Origin: Gillisella vitis
Lineage (GTDB): Bacteria > Pseudomonadota > Alphaproteobacteria > Rhizobiales > Rhizobiaceae
Direction of reading: 5' to 3'
Assembly (NCBI RefSeq): GCF_001541345.2
Contig: NZ_LMVL02000002.1
Span: 496,001-560,000 of the forward strand
Length of the DNA: 64,000 nucleotides
Of this stretch, positions 17,801 to 26,380 are shown in pieces. The position numbers and the translations under genes are program-made. The notes under the pieces were generated by a model. That model made no database searches. It saw nothing but the letters and a program-made list of their open reading frames with translations, and was not told the origin of the DNA. Each line of letters opens with the position of its first letter. Within the stretch, counting starts at the first letter, position 1.

Positions 17801-20800
17801 ACGAGCGAAATTGATGAGGCTAATATAGTGGATTCCAAGCCTCAGCTTGGATTGCTACCTTTTTCTATTGATTTGCAGCTAAAGCCAAGCACGGGTTTGA
17901 ACCGGATAAACGAGACGATATTTGAGACCGTCAATGACGATCCGCAATGCATTTTAGAAATCGTAGAGTTGCACAAGATTGAGGGCTTGTTAAAGATCAC
18001 AATCGAAACGGGAAGCAGCGACAAGGTTTTAAACTCATCGCTTTATGCTTGGTCCGGTGCCGCGGACAAACCAGTTGAATACTATTTCGATCATCTCGAA
18101 GCTAATCGGCAATATGAATATTTAATTATTTTGCCCAAAAACACGACATCTTTGCGCTTTGATCCTGCTGATATGGCCGGTATCACGATGGCATTGCCGA
18201 AGATAACTTTGACAAATGATATAGATGAAAGCGACAGTTACCAAGTCGCAAGAAACGGTGTTGCCGACAATTCAATATTGGAGCAGCATGCTGAATTAGT
18301 GCCTCTTCAACATTTGGAAAAAATATCAGACGGTTATTGGACGACAGGAAGTGATCCTCAGTTTTCTGTGTCGCTTGACAAGGGAATGCCTTCGGGCTGG
18401 ACTCTTGTATCTATCGACATGAGTGTCCAAGGTGTCGTAGCACGACCATATTTGTACATATGGCAAGGGGAAAATATCCATACCATCCCATTGGCACCCA
18501 TTGATGGTACTATGGTTGTAGAACAATTAATCCGGATGCCAGACCAGATAACGGCTATCCGTTTTGATCCTACTGATGCGGAAAATGTAAGGTTTTCTGT
18601 TAACAGACTGAGTTTCGTACCCGTTGTCGATGTCGCTGGCGCCGATGTGTATCGCATACGGGGAGGAGATCGTGGAGTTGATTATGCGTTGTGGAGTGAG
18701 CGTTTTGATACTCTGACCGCCACGGATCGATCTTTGATTGTTTCGTCTGTTGCACGCCTTTCGTACCGCCCGCTGATTTCGATAGTTATGCCGGTTTACA
18801 ATCCGGAACCTCGGTTTTTGCGTCGTTGCCTTGATACGATTCTTGATCAACTCTATCCGCATTGGGAGTTGTGTGTCGCGGATGATTGCTCTCCCAATCC
18901 GGCAATCCGGTCCATTCTTTCAGAATATGCAGCGCGCGATGAACGTATAAAGGTCATTTATCGCTCCGAGAATGGTCACATTTCTCGTGCATCCAACTCT
19001 GCAATTGAGCATGTGACTGGTGAGTTTGTGGCCCTCATGGATCATGACGACGAGATCCCAGCGCACGCCCTCTACATGGTTGCTCACGAACTAAATCGTC
19101 ACCCTGAAGCCGATATCATCTATACGGATGAAGATAAGATCGATGCCTCAGGCCGCAGACACGATCCTCATTTTAAAACGGACTGGAATCAGGAGCTGTT
19201 CTATTCGCAGAACATGGTTGCCCATCTTGGTGTCTACCGTACCAGCCTTGTCAAAGCTGTAAACGGTTTCAGAGCTGGCTTCGAAGGAAGCCAAGATTAT
19301 GATTTCACTCTGCGGCTTCTCAAGCTGACGTCACCTGAACGGATTCGCCATATTCCTTTCGTTTTATACCACTGGCGTATTTTTGAGGGCGTCCGTACCT
19401 TCTCAAGCAACAATCCTTCTCGTTCAATCGACACGGCACGGCGGGCAATGGAGGAATATTTCGCCGATGTAGAGCCCGACAGTACTGTTCTTCCGATAGA
19501 AGCCTTCCCGAGTTGGTGGCGGATCAAGCGGCCTCTGCCGCAGGATTTACCTTCGGTGACGATTGTAATTCCGACTCGTGACAGAGTTTCCCTTGTGCGC
19601 AATTGTGTTAGTGGTGTTCTCGATGGCACCGACTATTCCAATTTGGATGTGATTATCATTGATAATGGAAGCACAGAGGATGATAGTCTTGCCTATTTCG
19701 AACTGATTGGCAGGGATCCACGCGTCACGGTCTTGCGTGACGATGGGCCGTTCAATTATTCGAGATTGAACAATACTGCCGTAGCGATGGCCAAAGGCGA
19801 TTATATTTGCTTTCTCAACAATGACATCGAGGTCATTGAAGCTGGTTGGCTGAGTGAGATGATGAGCCAGGCGGTTCGCGACAAGGTCGGTGCGGTCGGA
19901 ACGCGCTTGCTCTATGGTAATGGCACGCTTCAGCATGCGGGCGTCACTTTAGGTATATATGGTGTCGCAGCCCATGGTCACCGCCACTTCCCTGGCAATT
20001 CTATAGGGTATTTTGGTCATCCTCAGCTGGTACGAGAGACCTCTGCCGTCACTGCAGCAGCACTCGTTATGCGCAAGGATTTATTCACGGCAATCGGAGG
20101 CTTTGATAGCGCCAATCTTGCCGTCAGTTACAATGATGTCGACCTATGCCTGCGTGTTCGAGAGGCTGGTTACAAAGTTGTCTATACGCCATTTGCCCCG
20201 CTACGCCATCTTGAGTCCGTTAGCCGAGGTCCAGATGTAACTCCAGAGCAGAAAGAACTGCAACGCATCGAGCGAGGTTACATGCAAGCTCGCTGGGGTG
20301 CCCTGCTAAACAAGGATCCGCACTACAGCCTTAATCTTTCCCTTGACAATGAGGACTATCGACTTGCGTTTCCTTCTCGCGCCGTCAAGCCTTGGCGTCA
20401 GGAGGCAGATGTCGTTGAGCAGATCGTAAGAGATGCGCAGAGCAAACTTGCTGCCGCATCAGATATCGATCTCTTCGATGTTCGCGAACTGGCGATATTG
20501 GCTGCTCAGACCAGTGTCATTATAGCCGCGGCTCAACCCTTTGCCGTTCTCGACACACTCAGCGACGATTTTGAACAAAGCGGTCTTTCGCCGGCCTGTA
20601 TAGCCGTTGTTGATAATACGGGTGCAAAAGAGCGATTTGTGAAGGAAGGAAGCCTGGCCCGATTTAAAATAAGGCACCCAGATATACCTGTTATTCTCAT
20701 CACAGATACAGAGCAGGATTTTAATGCGTCACGCACAGTGAATCTTGCGCTTTCAGCCATAACCGCCACGCCTTATTTTCTCATCATGACCGAGAATTGC

Positions 20801-22279
20801 AGCCTTTCCAGCAGTTTCCTCTCGGCTGTGCTTGCGTCATATCGGGCAGCAAGCAATCCTCAGGCAGTCATCGTGCCACGTGTTTTCGTGCGTGAGAATG
20901 AAGCACGTGATGGTGTCTTCACTGACGGCTATATCGATATGCCTTTGTCGCAGATTGCTCCCAGTCTCGACACGATGTCTCCGGTACGCTCGGATATGGA
21001 GGGCCTACAACTGGCTGATCGACTTGCGCCGAATGATGTCGTCAAACGTCCAGCTATAGAGACAACGGATCTCATGGCAGGTGGCATTCTTTTCGCACAA
21101 CGAAGCCTCTTAATCCCACAGGCCCAGGAGCAACCGAACACAGAGGGCGACAACTCTTCATCTGCGTTGTATGATGTATTGTTTTTAACGCAGCCAGCGC
21201 GACTTGAGGATGTTGGGCGAAAGTTGAAGGTACGTGGCGCTGATATTTACGCGACAACAGCAGCGCTCAGTGTTTTCGCTGCTCCTCGCCCCTTGGATAT
21301 TGTCCATGTCTGGCAATATTGGCATGATTATTTGTGGCTGAATCAAAAGGCCCATGGTGTCCCAGACACTGGTCGTATCGAATTTGTTTGCCCATTCCAT
21401 CGGGGCGACGTGTTGATCGGATTGCAAGTCGCTTTTACCGCATACAAGGCAGGTAAAAATCTGCGTTTTCACGTTGCCGAAAGCTTGCTGAGCTGGGTTC
21501 AGGATTTCCATCCGCCTTTCCCTGTCGAGGGCTTGCCAGTTCCAGTTCCTTCCGCCCAGGAAACATCTCTGTATTTGCTCCGATCCTATGAGCATCTTCT
21601 CAAGAGAGGTGATAGCAGTCCTATGATTGCTCGTTCGCATCCCTTCCGCGGTCTGGATGCAATGGATAACAATTTGGTTAAAGCAATGCTGGGGTCTGTG
21701 GGCTTAGCCCCAGATACGCCCATCGAAAGCCTTCTCCCAGTTCCCAGCGTCGAGCAACAACAAGACATTGATAAGCTGCTGGCACCTTTTGGCAACAAGG
21801 TTATCTTACTCCACCGTTCTGGGGGGTGGGGCCTGAAAACGATACCTGATACCATTCTGCAGGAGTTGGCCGAAGTTGTTAAAGATAAAGGATTTAAACT
21901 CGTCCAGATCGGTGGACCGGGCGATGCTAAATGCGCGCAGGCCGACGGTATCATTGCTCAAAACCTATCCGCCGGCCATTGGGCGGCTCTCTTTAAGAAG
22001 GTGGCCGCAGTTTTCGGTGTAGACAGTTGGTCCGCGCATATGGCCGCTATTCTCGACGTTCCACAAGTTACATTCTATGGGTCAACTCAGCCCAGGCATG
22101 TCGCTTCAAAACCGTTCTTCAAAAAAAATAATGCACCTGCGTTGATGGTAAGCCCAACAGTCGCATGCTCTCCATGCAACTCGCTAACATGTCTCATCGC
22201 TCCAGACCCGTTCTGTAGAGGCTATAATATCTCAAAATCAAAAATCGGAAGCTTCTTAGAGGAGATAGGTGGTGAATAA
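14861..22279 (+). CDS. Giant modular methyltransferase/multi-glycosyltransferase protein
   Basis: This 2472-residue protein is probably cytoplasmic, with no signal or membrane helices. In order it holds: a SAM-dependent methyltransferase (about 20-200, motif VLDIASGEGYCSAIL); a long coiled coil (about 255-460); TPR-like helices (about 515-700); four repeats of a roughly 95-residue beta-type module (about 740-1253, each with RP.LYIW and a late FDP); two GT2 domains (about 1304-1513 with DDCSPN and DHDDE; 1563-1790 with IDNGSTEDD and LNNDIE); a degenerate GT2-like segment (about 1883-2100); and a GT9/heptosyltransferase-like end (about 2170-2450, FGVDSWSAHMAA). It should assemble and methylate a surface glycan. 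The ATG at 14861 is preferred over a TTG at 14807. From residue 1265 on it is duplicated in the next gene. Confidence 0.85.
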   Translation: MGELFKREFPKGNLDFTGERFTSAVTGQTAIEHLHRTVIARNFCKGKAVLDIASGEGYCSAILAQVAQSVTGVDISSEAVDYANREYARENLVYKCGSALDIPVDDHSVDVVVSFETIEHFTGHQRFLDEIKRVLKPGGLLIVSTPDQAVYSPESEPANPYHVHEMSRTEFVDLVSGSFAHLALLGQRTLIGSIVALDEVNLADAGRTFYTYDQRPGNAFERSKGLARAKYLIALASDDPIKLLDIEESVFVSTSEIDRALNACVDVRKELADAKTALAESLGSEARWRVDIETIAGRLEASKVENANLTNNLKRVEGELSHQLQNVVPALEAAVADQRQDAGKLSLYLRELEEQVQYLKNSLELTSQQRDAIISEKIELEKIVTEIEFFQNSIEQLEENYRINSENIRQEHQKKEDDYKRQLTELECCLHVERERLSKLAVDYDKLKVEFHALKRREADIALFDCMAAGAPGDARLVEMTARLLNVPQNSGSALTLESNCRIGVIVKPDASERWEEYARALHRNARYQAALGAWNRAVFLAPASASALSGLSGTLKALGNLEEAKIMAMKAFALNPASPAIEKQLDDEDIDLVGKADIVLNSDQPSSHFNMKEAPKGIRPFVITQLAKKAERNGRNKIAAKYYSELALLYSKDVEALIRHGDAVARNRGLRAASTFYLQACAIAPELPLARRRALDVKHENFGFKPYIKAGIVRDDDGVFTSVSDDPQLIFDPDHRILPSGPTLFSFSIQVLSQEIRPVVYVWHGENGEEVSAFTLPVMRGDVNLDILIPLPDHITGIRFDPDASVGAKFLIGRMGWLSGPSLEGRFFKLAPPSYCFMGDGNPSQQEVAPPQSERILTATPKNDLQSVRDSFWISTDIDPQFDLGHKSELPSGWVWLDLEMSAVNRQIDPILYIWTEGEIVEIPVPLSICDGGSAVLVHLPNNISQMRLDPTFHSGIEFRLGKLSWREFQRSSAVFLPLTSEIDEANIVDSKPQLGLLPFSIDLQLKPSTGLNRINETIFETVNDDPQCILEIVELHKIEGLLKITIETGSSDKVLNSSLYAWSGAADKPVEYYFDHLEANRQYEYLIILPKNTTSLRFDPADMAGITMALPKITLTNDIDESDSYQVARNGVADNSILEQHAELVPLQHLEKISDGYWTTGSDPQFSVSLDKGMPSGWTLVSIDMSVQGVVARPYLYIWQGENIHTIPLAPIDGTMVVEQLIRMPDQITAIRFDPTDAENVRFSVNRLSFVPVVDVAGADVYRIRGGDRGVDYALWSERFDTLTATDRSLIVSSVARLSYRPLISIVMPVYNPEPRFLRRCLDTILDQLYPHWELCVADDCSPNPAIRSILSEYAARDERIKVIYRSENGHISRASNSAIEHVTGEFVALMDHDDEIPAHALYMVAHELNRHPEADIIYTDEDKIDASGRRHDPHFKTDWNQELFYSQNMVAHLGVYRTSLVKAVNGFRAGFEGSQDYDFTLRLLKLTSPERIRHIPFVLYHWRIFEGVRTFSSNNPSRSIDTARRAMEEYFADVEPDSTVLPIEAFPSWWRIKRPLPQDLPSVTIVIPTRDRVSLVRNCVSGVLDGTDYSNLDVIIIDNGSTEDDSLAYFELIGRDPRVTVLRDDGPFNYSRLNNTAVAMAKGDYICFLNNDIEVIEAGWLSEMMSQAVRDKVGAVGTRLLYGNGTLQHAGVTLGIYGVAAHGHRHFPGNSIGYFGHPQLVRETSAVTAAALVMRKDLFTAIGGFDSANLAVSYNDVDLCLRVREAGYKVVYTPFAPLRHLESVSRGPDVTPEQKELQRIERGYMQARWGALLNKDPHYSLNLSLDNEDYRLAFPSRAVKPWRQEADVVEQIVRDAQSKLAAASDIDLFDVRELAILAAQTSVIIAAAQPFAVLDTLSDDFEQSGLSPACIAVVDNTGAKERFVKEGSLARFKIRHPDIPVILITDTEQDFNASRTVNLALSAITATPYFLIMTENCSLSSSFLSAVLASYRAASNPQAVIVPRVFVRENEARDGVFTDGYIDMPLSQIAPSLDTMSPVRSDMEGLQLADRLAPNDVVKRPAIETTDLMAGGILFAQRSLLIPQAQEQPNTEGDNSSSALYDVLFLTQPARLEDVGRKLKVRGADIYATTAALSVFAAPRPLDIVHVWQYWHDYLWLNQKAHGVPDTGRIEFVCPFHRGDVLIGLQVAFTAYKAGKNLRFHVAESLLSWVQDFHPPFPVEGLPVPVPSAQETSLYLLRSYEHLLKRGDSSPMIARSHPFRGLDAMDNNLVKAMLGSVGLAPDTPIESLLPVPSVEQQQDIDKLLAPFGNKVILLHRSGGWGLKTIPDTILQELAEVVKDKGFKLVQIGGPGDAKCAQADGIIAQNLSAGHWAALFKKVAAVFGVDSWSAHMAAILDVPQVTFYGSTQPRHVASKPFFKKNNAPALMVSPTVACSPCNSLTCLIAPDPFCRGYNISKSKIGSFLEEIGGE
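18654..22250 (+). repeat. 3597-bp direct repeat, copy 1
   Basis: This segment recurs at 22663-26259, with every position shifted by 4009 bases. I found no mismatch by eye, and the translations agree from IRGGDRG to NISKSKIG. It encodes the two GT2 domains, the middle segment and the GT9-like domain. The bases just outside (18653 and 22251) differ from those flanking copy 2, so the ends are sharp. Confidence 0.95.
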
Positions 22280-22308
22280 AATTGGTAATTAAACAACCAA
22301 GAGTAACG

Positions 22309-22325
22309 TCCTATATAATATAGGA
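22309..22325. promoter_or_regulatory. 17-bp perfect palindrome with a TATAAT core between the glycosyltransferase genes
   Basis: TCCTATAT-A-ATATAGGA is symmetric around one central base and contains TATAAT (22314-22319). It sits 29 bp after the first gene's stop and 54 bp before the next ATG. It could be a -10 region inside an operator, but no good -35 is visible at 16-18 bp. Confidence 0.4.
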
Positions 22326-22379
22326 ATACGAGTTTTACCTGATATCAAGGGTCGTTGAAAGTGACGCTTGGTAGTAGTC

Positions 22380-25300
22380 ATGCCGTCATTGCCGAAGGAA
22401 ATTTCTTTGCTAACTGAACACCAAAAAGATTTAATTCGGCATGGTCGGCGTATTTATAAACAAAGTGGTCTGGCCGCAGTTGCTGGCGCAGGCCTTAAAG
22501 AGCTTGCTCGGTCCATAGACGGGTCTGCTGCTAACAGGGCAACCGAAGCCCCTTGGTGGAAAAATGTACTGCGTGCTTACAAGGAGTACGGAAGAAAAGC
22601 TGCGGCTACGACATTAATTGTATATTTGGGTAGGGCTTTGGACCGAGGAGTAAATTTACGCAGCATACGGGGAGGAGATCGTGGAGTTGATTATGCGTTG
22701 TGGAGTGAGCGTTTTGATACTCTGACCGCCACGGATCGATCTTTGATTGTTTCGTCTGTTGCACGCCTTTCGTACCGCCCGCTGATTTCGATAGTTATGC
22801 CGGTTTACAATCCGGAACCTCGGTTTTTGCGTCGTTGCCTTGATACGATTCTTGATCAACTCTATCCGCATTGGGAGTTGTGTGTCGCGGATGATTGCTC
22901 TCCCAATCCGGCAATCCGGTCCATTCTTTCAGAATATGCAGCGCGCGATGAACGTATAAAGGTCATTTATCGCTCCGAGAATGGTCACATTTCTCGTGCA
23001 TCCAACTCTGCAATTGAGCATGTGACTGGTGAGTTTGTGGCCCTCATGGATCATGACGACGAGATCCCAGCGCACGCCCTCTACATGGTTGCTCACGAAC
23101 TAAATCGTCACCCTGAAGCCGATATCATCTATACGGATGAAGATAAGATCGATGCCTCAGGCCGCAGACACGATCCTCATTTTAAAACGGACTGGAATCA
23201 GGAGCTGTTCTATTCGCAGAACATGGTTGCCCATCTTGGTGTCTACCGTACCAGCCTTGTCAAAGCTGTAAACGGTTTCAGAGCTGGCTTCGAAGGAAGC
23301 CAAGATTATGATTTCACTCTGCGGCTTCTCAAGCTGACGTCACCTGAACGGATTCGCCATATTCCTTTCGTTTTATACCACTGGCGTATTTTTGAGGGCG
23401 TCCGTACCTTCTCAAGCAACAATCCTTCTCGTTCAATCGACACGGCACGGCGGGCAATGGAGGAATATTTCGCCGATGTAGAGCCCGACAGTACTGTTCT
23501 TCCGATAGAAGCCTTCCCGAGTTGGTGGCGGATCAAGCGGCCTCTGCCGCAGGATTTACCTTCGGTGACGATTGTAATTCCGACTCGTGACAGAGTTTCC
23601 CTTGTGCGCAATTGTGTTAGTGGTGTTCTCGATGGCACCGACTATTCCAATTTGGATGTGATTATCATTGATAATGGAAGCACAGAGGATGATAGTCTTG
23701 CCTATTTCGAACTGATTGGCAGGGATCCACGCGTCACGGTCTTGCGTGACGATGGGCCGTTCAATTATTCGAGATTGAACAATACTGCCGTAGCGATGGC
23801 CAAAGGCGATTATATTTGCTTTCTCAACAATGACATCGAGGTCATTGAAGCTGGTTGGCTGAGTGAGATGATGAGCCAGGCGGTTCGCGACAAGGTCGGT
23901 GCGGTCGGAACGCGCTTGCTCTATGGTAATGGCACGCTTCAGCATGCGGGCGTCACTTTAGGTATATATGGTGTCGCAGCCCATGGTCACCGCCACTTCC
24001 CTGGCAATTCTATAGGGTATTTTGGTCATCCTCAGCTGGTACGAGAGACCTCTGCCGTCACTGCAGCAGCACTCGTTATGCGCAAGGATTTATTCACGGC
24101 AATCGGAGGCTTTGATAGCGCCAATCTTGCCGTCAGTTACAATGATGTCGACCTATGCCTGCGTGTTCGAGAGGCTGGTTACAAAGTTGTCTATACGCCA
24201 TTTGCCCCGCTACGCCATCTTGAGTCCGTTAGCCGAGGTCCAGATGTAACTCCAGAGCAGAAAGAACTGCAACGCATCGAGCGAGGTTACATGCAAGCTC
24301 GCTGGGGTGCCCTGCTAAACAAGGATCCGCACTACAGCCTTAATCTTTCCCTTGACAATGAGGACTATCGACTTGCGTTTCCTTCTCGCGCCGTCAAGCC
24401 TTGGCGTCAGGAGGCAGATGTCGTTGAGCAGATCGTAAGAGATGCGCAGAGCAAACTTGCTGCCGCATCAGATATCGATCTCTTCGATGTTCGCGAACTG
24501 GCGATATTGGCTGCTCAGACCAGTGTCATTATAGCCGCGGCTCAACCCTTTGCCGTTCTCGACACACTCAGCGACGATTTTGAACAAAGCGGTCTTTCGC
24601 CGGCCTGTATAGCCGTTGTTGATAATACGGGTGCAAAAGAGCGATTTGTGAAGGAAGGAAGCCTGGCCCGATTTAAAATAAGGCACCCAGATATACCTGT
24701 TATTCTCATCACAGATACAGAGCAGGATTTTAATGCGTCACGCACAGTGAATCTTGCGCTTTCAGCCATAACCGCCACGCCTTATTTTCTCATCATGACC
24801 GAGAATTGCAGCCTTTCCAGCAGTTTCCTCTCGGCTGTGCTTGCGTCATATCGGGCAGCAAGCAATCCTCAGGCAGTCATCGTGCCACGTGTTTTCGTGC
24901 GTGAGAATGAAGCACGTGATGGTGTCTTCACTGACGGCTATATCGATATGCCTTTGTCGCAGATTGCTCCCAGTCTCGACACGATGTCTCCGGTACGCTC
25001 GGATATGGAGGGCCTACAACTGGCTGATCGACTTGCGCCGAATGATGTCGTCAAACGTCCAGCTATAGAGACAACGGATCTCATGGCAGGTGGCATTCTT
25101 TTCGCACAACGAAGCCTCTTAATCCCACAGGCCCAGGAGCAACCGAACACAGAGGGCGACAACTCTTCATCTGCGTTGTATGATGTATTGTTTTTAACGC
25201 AGCCAGCGCGACTTGAGGATGTTGGGCGAAAGTTGAAGGTACGTGGCGCTGATATTTACGCGACAACAGCAGCGCTCAGTGTTTTCGCTGCTCCTCGCCC

Positions 25301-26294
25301 CTTGGATATTGTCCATGTCTGGCAATATTGGCATGATTATTTGTGGCTGAATCAAAAGGCCCATGGTGTCCCAGACACTGGTCGTATCGAATTTGTTTGC
25401 CCATTCCATCGGGGCGACGTGTTGATCGGATTGCAAGTCGCTTTTACCGCATACAAGGCAGGTAAAAATCTGCGTTTTCACGTTGCCGAAAGCTTGCTGA
25501 GCTGGGTTCAGGATTTCCATCCGCCTTTCCCTGTCGAGGGCTTGCCAGTTCCAGTTCCTTCCGCCCAGGAAACATCTCTGTATTTGCTCCGATCCTATGA
25601 GCATCTTCTCAAGAGAGGTGATAGCAGTCCTATGATTGCTCGTTCGCATCCCTTCCGCGGTCTGGATGCAATGGATAACAATTTGGTTAAAGCAATGCTG
25701 GGGTCTGTGGGCTTAGCCCCAGATACGCCCATCGAAAGCCTTCTCCCAGTTCCCAGCGTCGAGCAACAACAAGACATTGATAAGCTGCTGGCACCTTTTG
25801 GCAACAAGGTTATCTTACTCCACCGTTCTGGGGGGTGGGGCCTGAAAACGATACCTGATACCATTCTGCAGGAGTTGGCCGAAGTTGTTAAAGATAAAGG
25901 ATTTAAACTCGTCCAGATCGGTGGACCGGGCGATGCTAAATGCGCGCAGGCCGACGGTATCATTGCTCAAAACCTATCCGCCGGCCATTGGGCGGCTCTC
26001 TTTAAGAAGGTGGCCGCAGTTTTCGGTGTAGACAGTTGGTCCGCGCATATGGCCGCTATTCTCGACGTTCCACAAGTTACATTCTATGGGTCAACTCAGC
26101 CCAGGCATGTCGCTTCAAAACCGTTCTTCAAAAAAAATAATGCACCTGCGTTGATGGTAAGCCCAACAGTCGCATGCTCTCCATGCAACTCGCTAACATG
26201 TCTCATCGCTCCAGACCCGTTCTGTAGAGGCTATAATATCTCAAAATCAAAAATCGGAAAATTTCTAGAAATTAGCTCTGGACCAGATTTTTGA
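22380..26294 (+). CDS. Multi-domain glycosyltransferase sharing its last ~1200 residues with the preceding gene
   Basis: This protein has 1304 residues. The first 95 are unique: a short Lys/Arg-rich helical segment including EHQKDLIRHGRRIYKQSG and no recognised domain. Then comes the shared block: GT2 domain A (DDCSPN, DHDDE), GT2 domain B (IDNGSTEDD, LNNDIE), a degenerate GT2-like segment and a GT9-like domain. Only the last nine or so residues differ again (KFLEISSGPDF). The methyltransferase, coiled coil and beta repeats of the upstream protein are absent. It should add sugars to the same surface polysaccharide, perhaps with identical specificity. The ATG at 22380 is preferred to an in-frame TTG at 22368; its ribosome site is weak. 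Confidence 0.85.
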   Translation: MPSLPKEISLLTEHQKDLIRHGRRIYKQSGLAAVAGAGLKELARSIDGSAANRATEAPWWKNVLRAYKEYGRKAAATTLIVYLGRALDRGVNLRSIRGGDRGVDYALWSERFDTLTATDRSLIVSSVARLSYRPLISIVMPVYNPEPRFLRRCLDTILDQLYPHWELCVADDCSPNPAIRSILSEYAARDERIKVIYRSENGHISRASNSAIEHVTGEFVALMDHDDEIPAHALYMVAHELNRHPEADIIYTDEDKIDASGRRHDPHFKTDWNQELFYSQNMVAHLGVYRTSLVKAVNGFRAGFEGSQDYDFTLRLLKLTSPERIRHIPFVLYHWRIFEGVRTFSSNNPSRSIDTARRAMEEYFADVEPDSTVLPIEAFPSWWRIKRPLPQDLPSVTIVIPTRDRVSLVRNCVSGVLDGTDYSNLDVIIIDNGSTEDDSLAYFELIGRDPRVTVLRDDGPFNYSRLNNTAVAMAKGDYICFLNNDIEVIEAGWLSEMMSQAVRDKVGAVGTRLLYGNGTLQHAGVTLGIYGVAAHGHRHFPGNSIGYFGHPQLVRETSAVTAAALVMRKDLFTAIGGFDSANLAVSYNDVDLCLRVREAGYKVVYTPFAPLRHLESVSRGPDVTPEQKELQRIERGYMQARWGALLNKDPHYSLNLSLDNEDYRLAFPSRAVKPWRQEADVVEQIVRDAQSKLAAASDIDLFDVRELAILAAQTSVIIAAAQPFAVLDTLSDDFEQSGLSPACIAVVDNTGAKERFVKEGSLARFKIRHPDIPVILITDTEQDFNASRTVNLALSAITATPYFLIMTENCSLSSSFLSAVLASYRAASNPQAVIVPRVFVRENEARDGVFTDGYIDMPLSQIAPSLDTMSPVRSDMEGLQLADRLAPNDVVKRPAIETTDLMAGGILFAQRSLLIPQAQEQPNTEGDNSSSALYDVLFLTQPARLEDVGRKLKVRGADIYATTAALSVFAAPRPLDIVHVWQYWHDYLWLNQKAHGVPDTGRIEFVCPFHRGDVLIGLQVAFTAYKAGKNLRFHVAESLLSWVQDFHPPFPVEGLPVPVPSAQETSLYLLRSYEHLLKRGDSSPMIARSHPFRGLDAMDNNLVKAMLGSVGLAPDTPIESLLPVPSVEQQQDIDKLLAPFGNKVILLHRSGGWGLKTIPDTILQELAEVVKDKGFKLVQIGGPGDAKCAQADGIIAQNLSAGHWAALFKKVAAVFGVDSWSAHMAAILDVPQVTFYGSTQPRHVASKPFFKKNNAPALMVSPTVACSPCNSLTCLIAPDPFCRGYNISKSKIGKFLEISSGPDF
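22663..26259 (+). repeat. 3597-bp direct repeat, copy 2
   Basis: This is the partner of 18654-22250; the gap between copies is 412 bp. The codon phase relative to each gene's own start is the same in both copies, so crossing-over between them would keep the frame. Confidence 0.95.
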
Positions 26295-26328
26295 CACAAG
26301 GGTATTGCATTATGAAATGCTGAATTGA

Positions 26329-26362
26329 AGAGGAGTATTAGGCAATGTTGAAGCTTGACTGA
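26329..26362 (+). promoter_or_regulatory. Strong ribosome site with a five-codon ORF before the exporter genes
   Basis: AGAGGAG lies 8-14 bases before an ATG at 26345 that opens a five-codon frame (M-L-K-L-D) stopping at 26360-26362. The exporter permease start codon follows within 10-20 bp and has no clear Shine-Dalgarno of its own. Ribosomes loaded here could reinitiate on the permease gene. This is inference from spacing. Confidence 0.4.
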
Positions 26363-26380
26363 ACGGGCAAAGTGATTCTG

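Noticed and set aside
18326..21954. Minus-strand open frames over the giant glycosyltransferase gene
   Set aside because: They lie wholly antisense to conserved domains, have no ribosome sites, and recur at 22656-25963 only because the DNA is duplicated.
14861..26294. Explaining the 3.6-kb repeat as an assembly artefact
   Set aside because: The copies sit in different unique contexts at both ends and each completes a proper gene, which favours a real duplication. Long reads would still be needed to exclude an error.
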